From assembly GCF_000745215.1 (NCBI RefSeq), contig NZ_JQNK01000009.1, positions 2,666,001-2,730,000 on the forward strand: a DNA stretch of 64,000 nucleotides, in the 5' to 3' direction. This DNA is from Methylosinus sp. PW1. Its GTDB lineage: Bacteria; Pseudomonadota; Alphaproteobacteria; Rhizobiales; Beijerinckiaceae. This document shows, in pieces, positions 35,403 to 43,330 of the stretch. Under the pieces are notes generated by a model. That model saw only the letters and a list, made by a program, of their open reading frames with translations, did not search any database and was not told the origin of the DNA. The first letter of the stretch is position 1, and every line of letters begins with the position of its first letter. The position numbers and the translations under genes are program-made.

Positions 35403-35408
35403 TCGCGT
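35381..35408 (+). promoter_or_regulatory. Candidate programmed -1 frameshift signal in the transposase
   Basis: The heptamer A-AAA-AAC (35381-35387) is in the correct phase relative to ORF A. Seven bases downstream a small hairpin ACGCG-TGAT-CGCGT (35395-35408) follows. The alternative is a one-base deletion in a run of eight A. Confidence 0.5.
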
Positions 35409-35959
35409 CCGGCAATCACCTGCTGACGCAGGTGAAGGACAATCAACCGGGCCTGCGTCGCCGGCTCGAACTCGGCGCGGCGGGCCGCAAGCCGAGCGGC
35501 TCTGCGACGAGCCAGTCGAAAGGCCGCAACCGCTGGGAGACGCGAAAGCTTTCTGTCTTTCCAGCGAAGGCGTGGTTCCGCCATACGGCGTGGGAGCCGC
35601 TCATAAAGACCGTGCTGCGGCTGGAGCGCACAATCTACCGCCGCGATCCGGCGACCGGTCTTTTGAAGCAGACGATCGAGACCGTCTATTGGGTGTCCTC
35701 GGCGACCGGCCCGACGCCCGAGCGTTGGAACGAATGGATCAGAGGCCATTGGCGCATCGAGAACGGCAGCCACTATGTGCGCGACGTGGCGTTCGCGGAG
35801 GACGCTTCGCGCATTCGCAAGAACCCGGACATCGTCGCGCGGCTCCGCTCCTTCGCCTATAATCTCCTGCGCGCCGATGGTTGCGACAACATCAAGAACG
35901 CCAGATGGCGCGCCGCTCTCAATATCCGAGCTGCCCTCGAAATGGCAGGGGCTCGTTAA
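35399..35959 (+). CDS. ISAs1 family transposase, C-terminal frame (ORF B)
   Basis: Encodes the rest of the ISAs1 transposase: ASGNHLLTQVKDNQPGL, VYWVSSATGPTPERWNEWIRGHWRIEN with the catalytic Glu, and RKNPDIVARLRSFAYNLLR. The nominal GTG at 35399 overlaps the ORF A stop (GTGA), but the meaningful sequence begins at CTG 35387, in line with frameshifting rather than independent initiation. It is probably active only as an A-B fusion. Confidence 0.8.
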   Translation: MIASGNHLLTQVKDNQPGLRRRLELGAAGRKPSGSATSQSKGRNRWETRKLSVFPAKAWFRHTAWEPLIKTVLRLERTIYRRDPATGLLKQTIETVYWVSSATGPTPERWNEWIRGHWRIENGSHYVRDVAFAEDASRIRKNPDIVARLRSFAYNLLRADGCDNIKNARWRAALNIRAALEMAGAR

Positions 35960-36046
35960 GAACTGCACAGCCCTGAAGCTCGGCCAGCTCGCAGGGGCTT
36001 GCAGCGCGCTGATCGATGGCTAATCTCCTGCGACGAAAGGACCGCG

Positions 36047-36307
36047 ATGCCGATCGATATACCGAAGGATTCTGCGAAGGAAGCGGTCTTGTCGCTTCAA
36101 CGCTACTTCAAAGAGAATATGGACAATGAGATCGGCAATCTCGCAGCGGAAGGTCTGCTCCAATTCTTCGTGGAAGAGATCGGGCCGATTGTCTACAACA
36201 AGGCGGTCGAAGATGTGCAGCAAAGGCTACACGCCCGCATAGCCGAGCTGGATGTCGAGATTCACGAGGAGGCGTTCGGCTATTGGCGGAAGCGCCGGCG
36301 TCGCTGA
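36047..36307 (+). CDS. DUF2164 family protein
   Basis: 86 aa from the ATG at 36047, with AAAGGA upstream. MPIDIPKDSAKEAVLSLQRY followed by FVEEIGPIVYNKAVEDVQQRL is the DUF2164 pattern (small, helical, cytoplasmic, function unknown). The basic end WRKRRRR may extend past the family core. It lies about 70 bases from the right end of the ISAs1-type element and seems intact. Confidence 0.8.
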   Translation: MPIDIPKDSAKEAVLSLQRYFKENMDNEIGNLAAEGLLQFFVEEIGPIVYNKAVEDVQQRLHARIAELDVEIHEEAFGYWRKRRRR

Positions 36308-36410
36308 TCGCCCGCGGACGCTTCCGAACGACAGGCGCTCATTGCCTATGCGCAGGCGCGAATGCCGAGGCCGATCGCCTCGCGGCCAGACATGTCGGTG
36401 AAGGCTAGCA

Positions 36411-36560
36411 TTACAGTTGCTTTTGGAGATGGGCTCGCCTTGCTTCGGCTTGGTGCGCTCGTCGCCATAACGACCATGCGATGATGAACTCGGGACGGAT
36501 GCGTTTTCGTGCGAGACGCGTGGCGATGCGTCGGATTTCCTGCATCGACCAGCGGATCAG
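36411..36560 (-). pseudogene. C-terminal remnant of a transposase, fused to an M41 fragment
   Basis: The last 50 codons of this frame (LIRWSMQEIRRIATRLARKR, then IIAWSLWRRAHQAEARRAHL) match the WSxWRRxHQAxA tail typical of IS701-like transposases by motif. They continue in frame from the peptidase fragment at 36561-36835, so two unrelated genes have been joined by recombination. Confidence 0.5.
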
Positions 36561-36835
36561 CCCGGACGCCGTCGGCGATCTCGCCCAGAGGGCGATGTCG
36601 TCTATGTCCCGTCGCCTCGGCGCGATCGTCGGCGCATGCGCGATCGTGCGTCCGCCGGATTCTCCGCGCGCGATCAGCGACGCCTGCGCGATCTCATGGC
36701 CGACGGCCAAATGCGCGACGACATGCCCGGCCTCATGGACGGCGGCGATGCGCATATCCTCCGGCAATCGGTCGTCCTCGGGCGCGACGACGGCGAGGAG
36801 ATCGTCGATCTCGAGCGCACGTCCGGGCGACTCGG
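36561..36835 (-). pseudogene. Internal fragment of an AAA+/M41 (FtsH-like) zinc peptidase
   Basis: The minus-strand frame reads EIDDLLAVVAP followed by RIAAVHEAGHVVAHLAVGHE and SLIARGESGG. HEAGH (around 36737) is the zinc-binding motif of M41 peptidases, and the residues on both sides are family-typical. The ATPase module and everything after GGRTI are missing. It lies head to head with the C-terminal piece at 36836. Confidence 0.65.
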
Positions 36836-37096
36836 CTGCTCGCCGAGGCGCGGGCGCGGCAAGGGCTCGGCGACACGCTCCTCCATCGAGGCGAGCCGAT
36901 CGAGGCGCTGCTGGCGAGCGACAGCGCGCTTCGCGTCGCCGTCGAGCGGGACCTCGTCCGTATTTATGACCGCGGACGCGACCTCATTCGCGAGCGGCGC
37001 GACGCCGTGCTCGTGATCGCCGACCGATTGCAGGCGAGGCGATGTCTCACCGGAGCGGAAGCGGAGGCGGCGCTCTTACGCCCGAATGGCCCGTGA
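36836..37096 (+). pseudogene. C-terminal fragment of the same kind of M41 peptidase, opposite strand
   Basis: The plus-strand frame LLAEARARQGLGDTLLHRGE, ALRVAVERDLVRIYDRGRDL and VIADRLQARRCLTGAEAEAA, ending in TGA, is the pattern of the M41 C-terminal helical region. There is no start. Its 5' edge abuts the inverted HEAGH fragment at 36835, so the original gene was broken and part of it inverted or deleted. Confidence 0.6.
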
Positions 37097-37343
37097 GCAT
37101 GTCGGCGCTTCGAGAGGTCGGCGCGGACCGATCGGCCGACTGACGACGACGACTCTCGAGGCGCGGCGCCGGGCCTGCGACACCATCGATCCCCGCCCTA
37201 TTGCCCTGCCCAGCAGTGTGGTCCAAAATACGCTCATCGCCGGATTTTGGGTGCCGCGAATATCTTGGAATTTCAGGGTTTTCCAGAGTGTGGCTGAGGA
37301 TCCAGGTTCCTCGGCCGCACCCACTGGCCCATCCCTCAGAACC

Positions 37344-37607
37344 CTATTCGAAGGTCACGCTCAGCCCGTGGCGCTCGAGCTCTTCCTCTATCGCTTCTAG
37401 AATCGACTGCAGCTCGACGATGTCGATGGGGATTTCCTGGTCGGGGGCGTCCCAATGGTCGATGTCGTCGAGGCGGATGAAGAAATCCGTGTCCTCCTCG
37501 GCGTCGGGGGGCGGCGCGCTATTGGCGATGGTCAGGACATGGCCGCTGGAGAGGACGCGAATCGCGCCTTCCGTCATCTCGATCTGGATCGATTTGCGCC
37601 GCGCCAT
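37344..37607 (-). CDS. Small acidic protein, possibly Imm74-like
   Basis: 87 aa, strongly acidic. MARRKSIQIEMTEGAIRVLS is followed by FFIRLDDIDHWDAP and a C-terminal helix ILEAIEEELERHGLSV. It resembles proteins annotated as Imm74-type immunity domains, but I recall this by pattern only; no toxin gene is adjacent. It lies 21 bases downstream of mutY and may be co-transcribed with it. Confidence 0.65.
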   Translation of the reverse strand: MARRKSIQIEMTEGAIRVLSSGHVLTIANSAPPPDAEEDTDFFIRLDDIDHWDAPDQEIPIDIVELQSILEAIEEELERHGLSVTFE

Positions 37608-37628
37608 GCAAGATGCTCCCGCTTCAGC

Positions 37629-38729
37629 TCACTCTACGATCAAACCGGCCCGCACCGCCACTTTTCGCATCAAGGTCGGCAGCCCTTCCTCGGAAAGGCG
37701 CGCCAGAGGCGTCCAGCGTCCGTTCTCGATATGGGGCGGCGGCGCCGGAAGCGTCGCGGCGAATATGGTCAGCCGCAGCGAAAAATGCGTGAACACATGC
37801 TCGACCTCCCCCGGCAGCGCGCGCCAGCGCGCCGCGGCGGGCGCATGGGCGTGGGCGCGGGAGGGGTCGAAATCGACGCGAAAAGGCGTCGAGGGAAATT
37901 CGCTCATGCCGCCGAGCAGGCCGCGCGGCGGCCGCGTGCGCAGCAGGGCCGCGCCGCCGCAGATGAGGACGAAGGCCGCGCCGCGCCGCAGCGGCTTCTC
38001 GAGCTTTTGCGCCTTTACCGGGAAGCGCTCCGTCTCGCCGCGCCGCGCCGCCTCGCAGCCGGACGCGAAGGGGCAGAGATCGCAGCGCGGCCCGCGCGGC
38101 GTGCAGACCGTCGCGCCGAGATCCATCAGGGCTTGCGTGAAATCGCCGGAGCGCGCGGCGGGAAGCAGCTCTTGCGCCCTCTCGCGCAATTCGCGCTTGG
38201 CCTCGCGAATCGGACGGTCGATGGCGAAGAGCCGAGCGACGACGCGCTCGACATTGCCATCGACGGCGACGCAGGGCGCGTCGAAGGCGATGGCCGCCAC
38301 CGCCGCCGCCGTATAGGGGCCGACGCCGGGCAGAGAGAGAAGATCGCCCTCCTCCCGCGGGAAGACGCCGCCGCGCTCGAAAGCCACCTGCTGCGCGCAA
38401 GCGTGGAGATTGCGGGCGCGGGCGTAATAGCCGAGGCCGGCCCAGGCTTTCATCACCTCCTCCAGCGGCGCCGCGGCGAGCGCCTCGACGCTCGGCCAAC
38501 GCGCGAGAAAGCCGAGGAAATAGGGCTTGACCGCCTCCACCGTCGTTTGCTGCAGCATGATCTCCGACAGCCAGACGGCGTAAGGGTCGGACCGCTCGCC
38601 GGGCGCGGCGCGCCAGGGCAGATCGCGGCGGCGACAGTCATACCACGACAGCAGCGCGCGCGGATCGGGCTGCGGCGGCGATTTTGCGGACGACCTTGCG
38701 GCCGACGACTTGGCGGGGGCTCTCGGCAT
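37629..38729 (-). CDS. mutY: A/G-specific adenine DNA glycosylase
   Basis: Removes adenine mispaired with 8-oxoguanine. 366 aa. The catalytic Glu lies in WLSEIMLQQTTVEAV, the helix-hairpin-helix is LPGVGPYTAAAV, the catalytic Asp is in VDGNVERV, the 4Fe-4S loop is CTPRGPRCDLCPFASGC, and the C-terminal NUDIX-like 8-oxoG recognition domain has GEVEHVFTHFSLRLTIFAA. It is divergent from dciA with about 50 bases between them. Confidence 0.96.
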   Translation of the reverse strand: MPRAPAKSSAARSSAKSPPQPDPRALLSWYDCRRRDLPWRAAPGERSDPYAVWLSEIMLQQTTVEAVKPYFLGFLARWPSVEALAAAPLEEVMKAWAGLGYYARARNLHACAQQVAFERGGVFPREEGDLLSLPGVGPYTAAAVAAIAFDAPCVAVDGNVERVVARLFAIDRPIREAKRELRERAQELLPAARSGDFTQALMDLGATVCTPRGPRCDLCPFASGCEAARRGETERFPVKAQKLEKPLRRGAAFVLICGGAALLRTRPPRGLLGGMSEFPSTPFRVDFDPSRAHAHAPAAARWRALPGEVEHVFTHFSLRLTIFAATLPAPPPHIENGRWTPLARLSEEGLPTLMRKVAVRAGLIVE

Positions 38730-38779
38730 GGGCTAACCTGTCCATAACGAGATCGGAGCCGATCGCGCAAGGAGAGAGC

Positions 38780-39367
38780 ATGACCGACGCGGCGACCGGG
38801 CGCTCGAAATCACGGCGATCCCGCCTCCTCGGCGAATTCCTCGACAAGACGCTCGATCCTCTGGCCGCGCGCCAGGGCTTCAGCGAGAGCTCGCTGCTGC
38901 TGCGCTGGGAGGCGATCGTCGGCGCACGCGTCGCCGCCATTTGCGAGCCGGTGAAGCTGCAATGGCCGCCGCGCGCCAATAGGCGCGCGGCCGACGAGAA
39001 CCGAACTGGCGCCAAAAACCGCGCGGCCGACGAGAACCGAGCCGGCGGCAAAAGCCGCCCGGCCGAGAAGAGAGACGAGCCGGCGACTCTGGCGCTGCGC
39101 GTCGAGCCGGGCTTCGGCCTCGACATTCAGCATATGAGCGCCGCCATTATCGAGCGCGTGAACACGCATCTCGGCTGGCGCTGCGTCGCCAAGATCACGA
39201 TGAAGCAGGAGCCGCTCGCGCCCCGCCGCGTCCGGCCGACGAAGCCGCCGGTCGATCTCGTCGCGCGCCGACAGGCGGAAGCCGTGACCGAAGGCGTCGC
39301 CGACGAGAGGCTGCGGGCCGCGCTGGTGGCGCTGGGCGAGCGCGCGCTGGCCAAGTCCGCCCGCTGA
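38780..39367 (+). CDS. dciA: DciA family (DUF721) replicative helicase loader
   Basis: DUF721/DciA proteins assist loading of DnaB where DnaC is absent. 195 aa from the ATG at 38780 (GGAGAG upstream). The core is split into LLGEFLDKTLDPLAARQGFS...LLLRWEAIVG and LRVEPGFGLDIQHMSAAIIE. Between them, residues about 69-98, is a Lys/Arg/Ala/Glu/Asn-rich insert made of a 12-residue tandem repeat. The C-terminal 50 residues are basic and Ala-rich. It is divergent from mutY, a common alphaproteobacterial arrangement. Confidence 0.85.
   Translation: MTDAATGRSKSRRSRLLGEFLDKTLDPLAARQGFSESSLLLRWEAIVGARVAAICEPVKLQWPPRANRRAADENRTGAKNRAADENRAGGKSRPAEKRDEPATLALRVEPGFGLDIQHMSAAIIERVNTHLGWRCVAKITMKQEPLAPRRVRPTKPPVDLVARRQAEAVTEGVADERLRAALVALGERALAKSAR
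38985..39056 (+). repeat. 36-base tandem repeat encoding a 12-residue insert in DciA
   Basis: GCGCGGCCGACGAGAACCGA occurs at 38985 and again at 39021, giving two near-identical 36-base units (RAADENRTGAKN, RAADENRAGGKS) and a partial third. The period is a multiple of three, so copy number can change without a frameshift. Confidence 0.8.
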
Positions 39368-39685
39368 TTATTGGATGATCCAATAAGCGTCCGGATCGCC
39401 GCGCATATGCACCTTCACCAGCCGGCTGAAGGGCGGGACTGCCTCGACGATGATATCGCCGCCGAGCACGCGGCAATCCTTGCTCTTCAAGCCGCGGCGG
39501 ATGATCTCGCGCGCCGCCTCGAGATCATATTGCTCGGCGAGATCGACGACGCGCTGCATATCCGCGCGCTCCTTGCAGCCGGCATAGCCCGGAAAGCCTT
39601 CGTAGATGACGGCGACCTCGACGGCCGCCGCGGGCGCCAGAAGAAAAGGCGCGAGCGCCGCGCCGAGAATGAAAGAGAGCTTCAT
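39368..39685 (-). CDS. Small exported protein of unknown function
   Basis: 105 aa from the ATG at 39685, with GGAG upstream. The signal peptide MKLSFILGAALAPFLLAPAA(A) is followed by a mature part with two Cys (YAGCKERADM and KSKDCRVLGG) likely to form a disulfide, then VEAVPPFSRLVKVHMRGDPD. No known family. It is convergent with dciA; the two stops are adjacent. Confidence 0.75.
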   Translation of the reverse strand: MKLSFILGAALAPFLLAPAAAVEVAVIYEGFPGYAGCKERADMQRVVDLAEQYDLEAAREIIRRGLKSKDCRVLGGDIIVEAVPPFSRLVKVHMRGDPDAYWIIQ

Positions 39686-39827
39686 ATTCGTCTCCGCTGA
39701 AAAGAAAGGCTCGCCGTCAGGGGACGCGCACGCTTTTAAAAAGGACGATTGGAAATCGATCATCGACGCCAGGGCGAATCACTGCGCGCCATGGTCGCTC
39801 ATTCGGCGGCAAAATTCCGCTGTGGAT

Positions 39828-41078
39828 TTATCGAAATCGCTCGACCGCGTAGGGCGCCGGATCGGTGAAGGGCGCCTCCCCGGTCATTATCTCGGCGAGC
39901 AGCCTGCCGCTCACTGGGCCGAGCGTGAAGCCGTGATGCTGATGGCCGAAATCGAACCAGAGGCCCTGATGGCGCGGCGCCTTGCCGATGATCGGCAGCA
40001 TGTCCGGGAAGCAGGGCCGGCAGCCCATCCAGGGCTTGGGGTCCAGCCGCTCGGCGAGCGGGAACAGGGTGCGCGCGAGCGCTTCGTCCTTTCCCACCTG
40101 CACCGGCGTCGGCGCGGCGTCGCGGCTCGCGAATTCCGCGCCCGTGGTGAGGCGCACGCCGCGCGTCATCGGCGCCAGCACATAGCCATTGTCGGCGTCG
40201 AGAACGGGATGGAAAAGCCGCGCGCCCTCCTTGGTTCCGTAATGCATGTGATAGCCGCGCTTGACCGCGAAGGGCAGATCATAGCCGAGCGGGCGGAAAA
40301 TCTGGTCGGACCAGGGGCCGAGCGCGACGACGACATCGCGCACGATCAGCGCGCCATCATGCGTCGGCGCGCTCCAATGTCCGTCGCGCGTCTGCGCCAG
40401 GGCGCGAACGTCGCCGGCGAGGAAACGCCCGCCGCGGCGCTGGAACAGCTCCGCATAGGCCTGCGCGACCGCGCAAGGATCGGCGACGGAGGCGGTGTCG
40501 CGAAAATGCACGGCGCCGACGACCGGCTCTATATCGGGCTCCAGCGCCGAGAGGCCGGCGGCGTCCAGTTCCTCGACGCGCAGCGAATAGTCGCGCAGCC
40601 GGGCGGCGTCGACGAGCCCTTTGGCGAGGCTCTTCTCGCTGCGATAGAGCTTGATCCAGCCGGTGCGACGCACGATGTCGCCGGCGCCCGAGAGCTGGAT
40701 CAGCGCGTCATGCTCCTCGAGGCAGCGCTCGACCAGCGGCAGCGCGTCCAGAGCGTGGCGCTTGGCGCGCTCGGGCGCGCTCTCGCGGAAATAGCGCCAC
40801 AGCCAGGGCGCGACGCTGGGCAGCGCGGAAAAATGATAATGCGCCTGCGGCGAAAGATTGAGCGCATAACGCAAAAGATCGCCGAAATCGCGCGGGAAGA
40901 GATAGGGGAAGATGGAGGCGCGCTCGATGAGCCCGGCGTTGCCGAAGCTGGTCTCGAGCCCGGCAGCGCCATGCCTGTCGACGAGAACGACGTCTCGCCC
41001 CCGCGCCTGCAGATGCAGGGCGGCCGAGACTCCGACCATTCCCGCGCCCAGCACGGCGACATCGGCGGTCTGCTGCAT
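39828..41078 (-). CDS. FAD-dependent oxidoreductase, D-amino-acid dehydrogenase (DadA)-like
   Basis: 416 aa DAO-family flavoprotein. The N-terminal Rossmann motif is VAVLGAGMVGVSAALHLQ with the acidic end VVLVDR; the mid-region has LEPDIEPVVGAVHF; the C-terminal FAD loop is CFPDMLPIIGKAP and HQHHGFTLGPVSGRLLAE. This fits D-amino-acid dehydrogenase/glycine-oxidase-like enzymes that pass electrons to the membrane quinone pool. The start at 41078 is set by GGAGGACCTT. A perfect 18-base palindrome lies about 55 bases upstream. Confidence 0.88.
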   Translation of the reverse strand: MQQTADVAVLGAGMVGVSAALHLQARGRDVVLVDRHGAAGLETSFGNAGLIERASIFPYLFPRDFGDLLRYALNLSPQAHYHFSALPSVAPWLWRYFRESAPERAKRHALDALPLVERCLEEHDALIQLSGAGDIVRRTGWIKLYRSEKSLAKGLVDAARLRDYSLRVEELDAAGLSALEPDIEPVVGAVHFRDTASVADPCAVAQAYAELFQRRGGRFLAGDVRALAQTRDGHWSAPTHDGALIVRDVVVALGPWSDQIFRPLGYDLPFAVKRGYHMHYGTKEGARLFHPVLDADNGYVLAPMTRGVRLTTGAEFASRDAAPTPVQVGKDEALARTLFPLAERLDPKPWMGCRPCFPDMLPIIGKAPRHQGLWFDFGHQHHGFTLGPVSGRLLAEIMTGEAPFTDPAPYAVERFR

Positions 41079-41099
41079 AAGGTCCTCCGGGCGAACACA

Positions 41100-41245
41100 T
41101 TCTGAAACCGAGATATGGCGGCCCGAGCGGGCGAACGCCAGCGCTGGCGTTGGTTCATCCGCAGCAATATTTCGGCCAGAGAGGGCGTCTCGAATTCCGG
41201 CGGCGCAAGCGCCGGCGGCAGCTGCGCATCGACGAGAAAGCGCAT
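41100..41245 (-). pseudogene. Truncated DUF5615-type toxin gene
   Basis: The frame starts MRFLVDAQLPPALA, the hallmark beginning of DUF5615 PIN-like toxins, with its ATG overlapping the antitoxin stop by one base (TGATG). After about 14 residues the family similarity ends, and the frame runs without matching sequence into the dehydrogenase gene. Only the toxin head remains. Confidence 0.5.
41134..41151. promoter_or_regulatory. Perfect 18-base palindrome, candidate operator
   Basis: AACGCCAGCGCTGGCGTT is fully self-complementary. It is placed 56-73 bases upstream of the dehydrogenase start codon, a usual operator position. The cognate regulator is unknown. Confidence 0.5.
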
Positions 41246-41469
41246 CAGGCGACGCGCAGGATCGGATGATCGCTCTGGCGCGCGGCGAATTCGAGGGCTG
41301 CAATGATATCCGCCGCCTCGAGCAGCGGATAATCCTCGAGAATCTCCTCATTCGAGGCCCCGGCCGCGAGAAGGTCCAGAACGTCTTTGACGCGAATGCG
41401 CAACGAGCGGATACACGGGCGTCCGCCGCATTGCTGCGGATCGACAGTGATGCGCTCGAGCTGGCTCAT
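41245..41469 (-). CDS. DUF433 family antitoxin-like protein
   Basis: 74 aa. ITVDPQQCGGRPCIRSLRIR followed by VKDVLDLLAAGASNEEILEDYPLLEAADI is the DUF433 signature, typically the antitoxin partner of DUF5615 toxins. GGAGG lies five bases before the ATG. The toxin start is still coupled to its stop, but the toxin is broken, so this is an orphan antitoxin. Confidence 0.88.
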   Translation of the reverse strand: MSQLERITVDPQQCGGRPCIRSLRIRVKDVLDLLAAGASNEEILEDYPLLEAADIIAALEFAARQSDHPILRVA

Positions 41470-41699
41470 TTCGACCTCCGGTTCCCTTTCAATATATCGC
41501 GAGGCTCGCTCGGGGTCATCCAGGCCTTCGCCCGGAACGCCAGCCCCGCACCGCGCCTTGCTATCTTTAGGATATGTTCACCACGAAGACTGGAAGCGGA
41601 GCCGGCCCCGCCCCCTTCACTCTGCTCACGGAAGGGCCTAAACGATCCTCTTCCCGCAGACCCGGCTGCGCCGAGACCTCCCAAAGGACGCCCGAGCCC

Positions 41700-43007
41700 A
41701 TGATCCCTCGCTATTCCCGCCCCGAGATGACGAAGATTTGGGAGCCGCAGACGCGCTTTCGCATCTGGTTCGAGATCGAGGCCTATGCCTGCGACGCGCT
41801 CGCCGAAATCGGCGTGATCCCCAAGGAGAGCGCCAAGGCGATCTGGGACAAGGCCGATTTCGTCACTTTCGACGTCGCCCGCATCGACGAGATCGAGCGC
41901 GTGACCAAGCATGACGTCATCGCCTTCCTCACCCATCTCGGCGAGTTCATCGGCCCGGATTCGCGCTTCGTGCATCAGGGCATGACCAGCTCCGACGTGC
42001 TCGACACATGTCTCGCCGTGCAATTGGCGCGCGCCGCCGATCTTCTCATCGCCGACGTCGACGGTCTGCTCGCCGCGATAAAGCGCCGCGCTCTCGAGCA
42101 TAAATATACGCCGACTATCGGCCGCTCGCATGGCATTCACGCCGAGCCGACGACCTTCGGCCTCAAGCTCGCGCAAGCCTATGCCGAATTCACGCGCTCG
42201 CGCGAGCGGCTCGTCGCCGCGCGCAAGGAAGTCGCGACCTGCGCCATTTCCGGCGCCGTCGGCACTTTCGCCAATGTCGATCCGCGCGTCGAGGAGCATG
42301 TGGCGAAGCAGCTCGGCCTCGCGGTGGAGCCCGTCTCCACGCAGGTCATTCCGCGCGACCGCCACGCCGCCTTTTTCGCGACGCTCGGCGTCGTCGCCTC
42401 GTCGGTGGAGCGGCTGGCGATCGAGATTCGCCATCTGCAACGCACAGAGGTGCTGGAGGCGGAGGAATATTTCTCGGCGGGGCAGAAGGGCTCTTCCGCA
42501 ATGCCGCACAAGCGCAACCCCGTGCTCACCGAAAATCTCACCGGCCTCGCGCGGCTGGTGCGCGGCATGGTGACGCCGGCGCTGGAGAATGTCGCGCTAT
42601 GGCATGAGCGCGACATTTCGCACTCTTCCGTCGAGCGCAATATCGGCCCCGATGCGACAGTGACGCTCGACTTCGCGCTCTCACGCCTGACCAGCGTCAT
42701 CGATCAGCTCATGATCTATCCCGAGAATATGCAGAAGAATCTCGACCGCCTCGGCGGACTCGTGCATTCGCAGCGCGTGCTGCTGGCGCTGACGCAAAAA
42801 GGCGTCTCGCGCGAGGACGCCTATGCGCTGGTGCAGCGCAACGCCATGCCGGTGTGGCGCGGCGAAGGCGAGTTCCGCAAGCTGCTCGGCGCCGACGCCG
42901 AGGTGAGCGCGAAGCTCTCGCCCGCGGAGCTCGATGAATTGTTCGATCTCGCCTATCACTTCAAGCATGTCGACACGATCTTCGATCGCGTGTTCGGCAA
43001 GGCGTGA
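41700..43007 (+). CDS. purB: Adenylosuccinate lyase
   Basis: Catalyses two fumarate-releasing steps of purine synthesis. 435 aa from the ATG at 41700 (MIPRYSRPEMTKIWEPQTRF), the normal N-terminus. The fumarase/aspartase superfamily signature is GSSAMPHKRNP; the catalytic-region His is in IGRSHGIHAEPTTFG; TSSDVLDTC is a further family motif. Upstream in-frame sequence to 41574 is not conserved. A bidirectional terminator follows. Confidence 0.97.
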   Translation: MIPRYSRPEMTKIWEPQTRFRIWFEIEAYACDALAEIGVIPKESAKAIWDKADFVTFDVARIDEIERVTKHDVIAFLTHLGEFIGPDSRFVHQGMTSSDVLDTCLAVQLARAADLLIADVDGLLAAIKRRALEHKYTPTIGRSHGIHAEPTTFGLKLAQAYAEFTRSRERLVAARKEVATCAISGAVGTFANVDPRVEEHVAKQLGLAVEPVSTQVIPRDRHAAFFATLGVVASSVERLAIEIRHLQRTEVLEAEEYFSAGQKGSSAMPHKRNPVLTENLTGLARLVRGMVTPALENVALWHERDISHSSVERNIGPDATVTLDFALSRLTSVIDQLMIYPENMQKNLDRLGGLVHSQRVLLALTQKGVSREDAYALVQRNAMPVWRGEGEFRKLLGADAEVSAKLSPAELDELFDLAYHFKHVDTIFDRVFGKA

Positions 43008-43016
43008 ATCAGACGA

Positions 43017-43037
43017 GGCGTGACGCGCGCTCACGCC
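43017..43037. terminator. Hairpin between convergent purB and the DUF6156-like gene
   Basis: GGCGTGA (43017-43023) pairs with TCACGCC (43031-43037) around a 7-base loop. It overlaps the stop codon of the minus-strand gene and follows purB by 9 bases. Confidence 0.5.
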
Positions 43038-43330
43038 ACCGTCTGCTTGCCATTCTCGTCGAACAGCACCTCGGTCTCGTCCTCGCCCATCAGAATGAGC
43101 GCGCGGGCGAGACCGCCCTCGGCGCGATATTCGTACGCGTGGCGCAGCTCCACCTCGCCATAGACCATCTTCTCGCACAAAAGCAGACGCTCGGCCTCGT
43201 CATAGCGGGCGCGAAAGAATGTGTTGCGATTGTTGAGGTCGTTCGGATCGAGCGGCGACGTCAATTTGAGCGGAAGGCTCACGCCGCTATAGGTAAGGAA
43301 ATAGTAATAACCGTCACTGTCCGCTTGCAT
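43031..43330 (-). CDS. Small conserved protein, DUF6156-like
   Basis: 99 aa from the ATG at 43330 (GGGAGAG upstream): YYYFLTYSGVSLPLKLTSPL, then RNTFFRARYDEAERLLLCEK and MVYGEVELRHAYEYRAEG. The pattern recalls DUF6156, a small cytoplasmic family of unknown function; assignment is from memory. It has no signal peptide or membrane span. Confidence 0.7.
   Translation of the reverse strand: MQADSDGYYYFLTYSGVSLPLKLTSPLDPNDLNNRNTFFRARYDEAERLLLCEKMVYGEVELRHAYEYRAEGGLARALILMGEDETEVLFDENGKQTVA

Larger units (their letters stand above)
34743..35975 (+). mobile_element. ISAs1-family insertion sequence
   Basis: 1,233 bases. The ends CAGGGCCGTTCAGTTC (34743-34758) and, reversed, CAGGGCTGTGCAGTTC (35960-35975) match at 14 of 16 positions. 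It encodes an ISAs1-type transposase in two overlapping frames. No 8-10 base target duplication was found, suggesting later rearrangement at one side. Confidence 0.85.

Noticed and set aside
38985..39056. CRISPR-like repeats
   Set aside because: Only two to three direct units without spacers, in frame within dciA; a coding tandem repeat.
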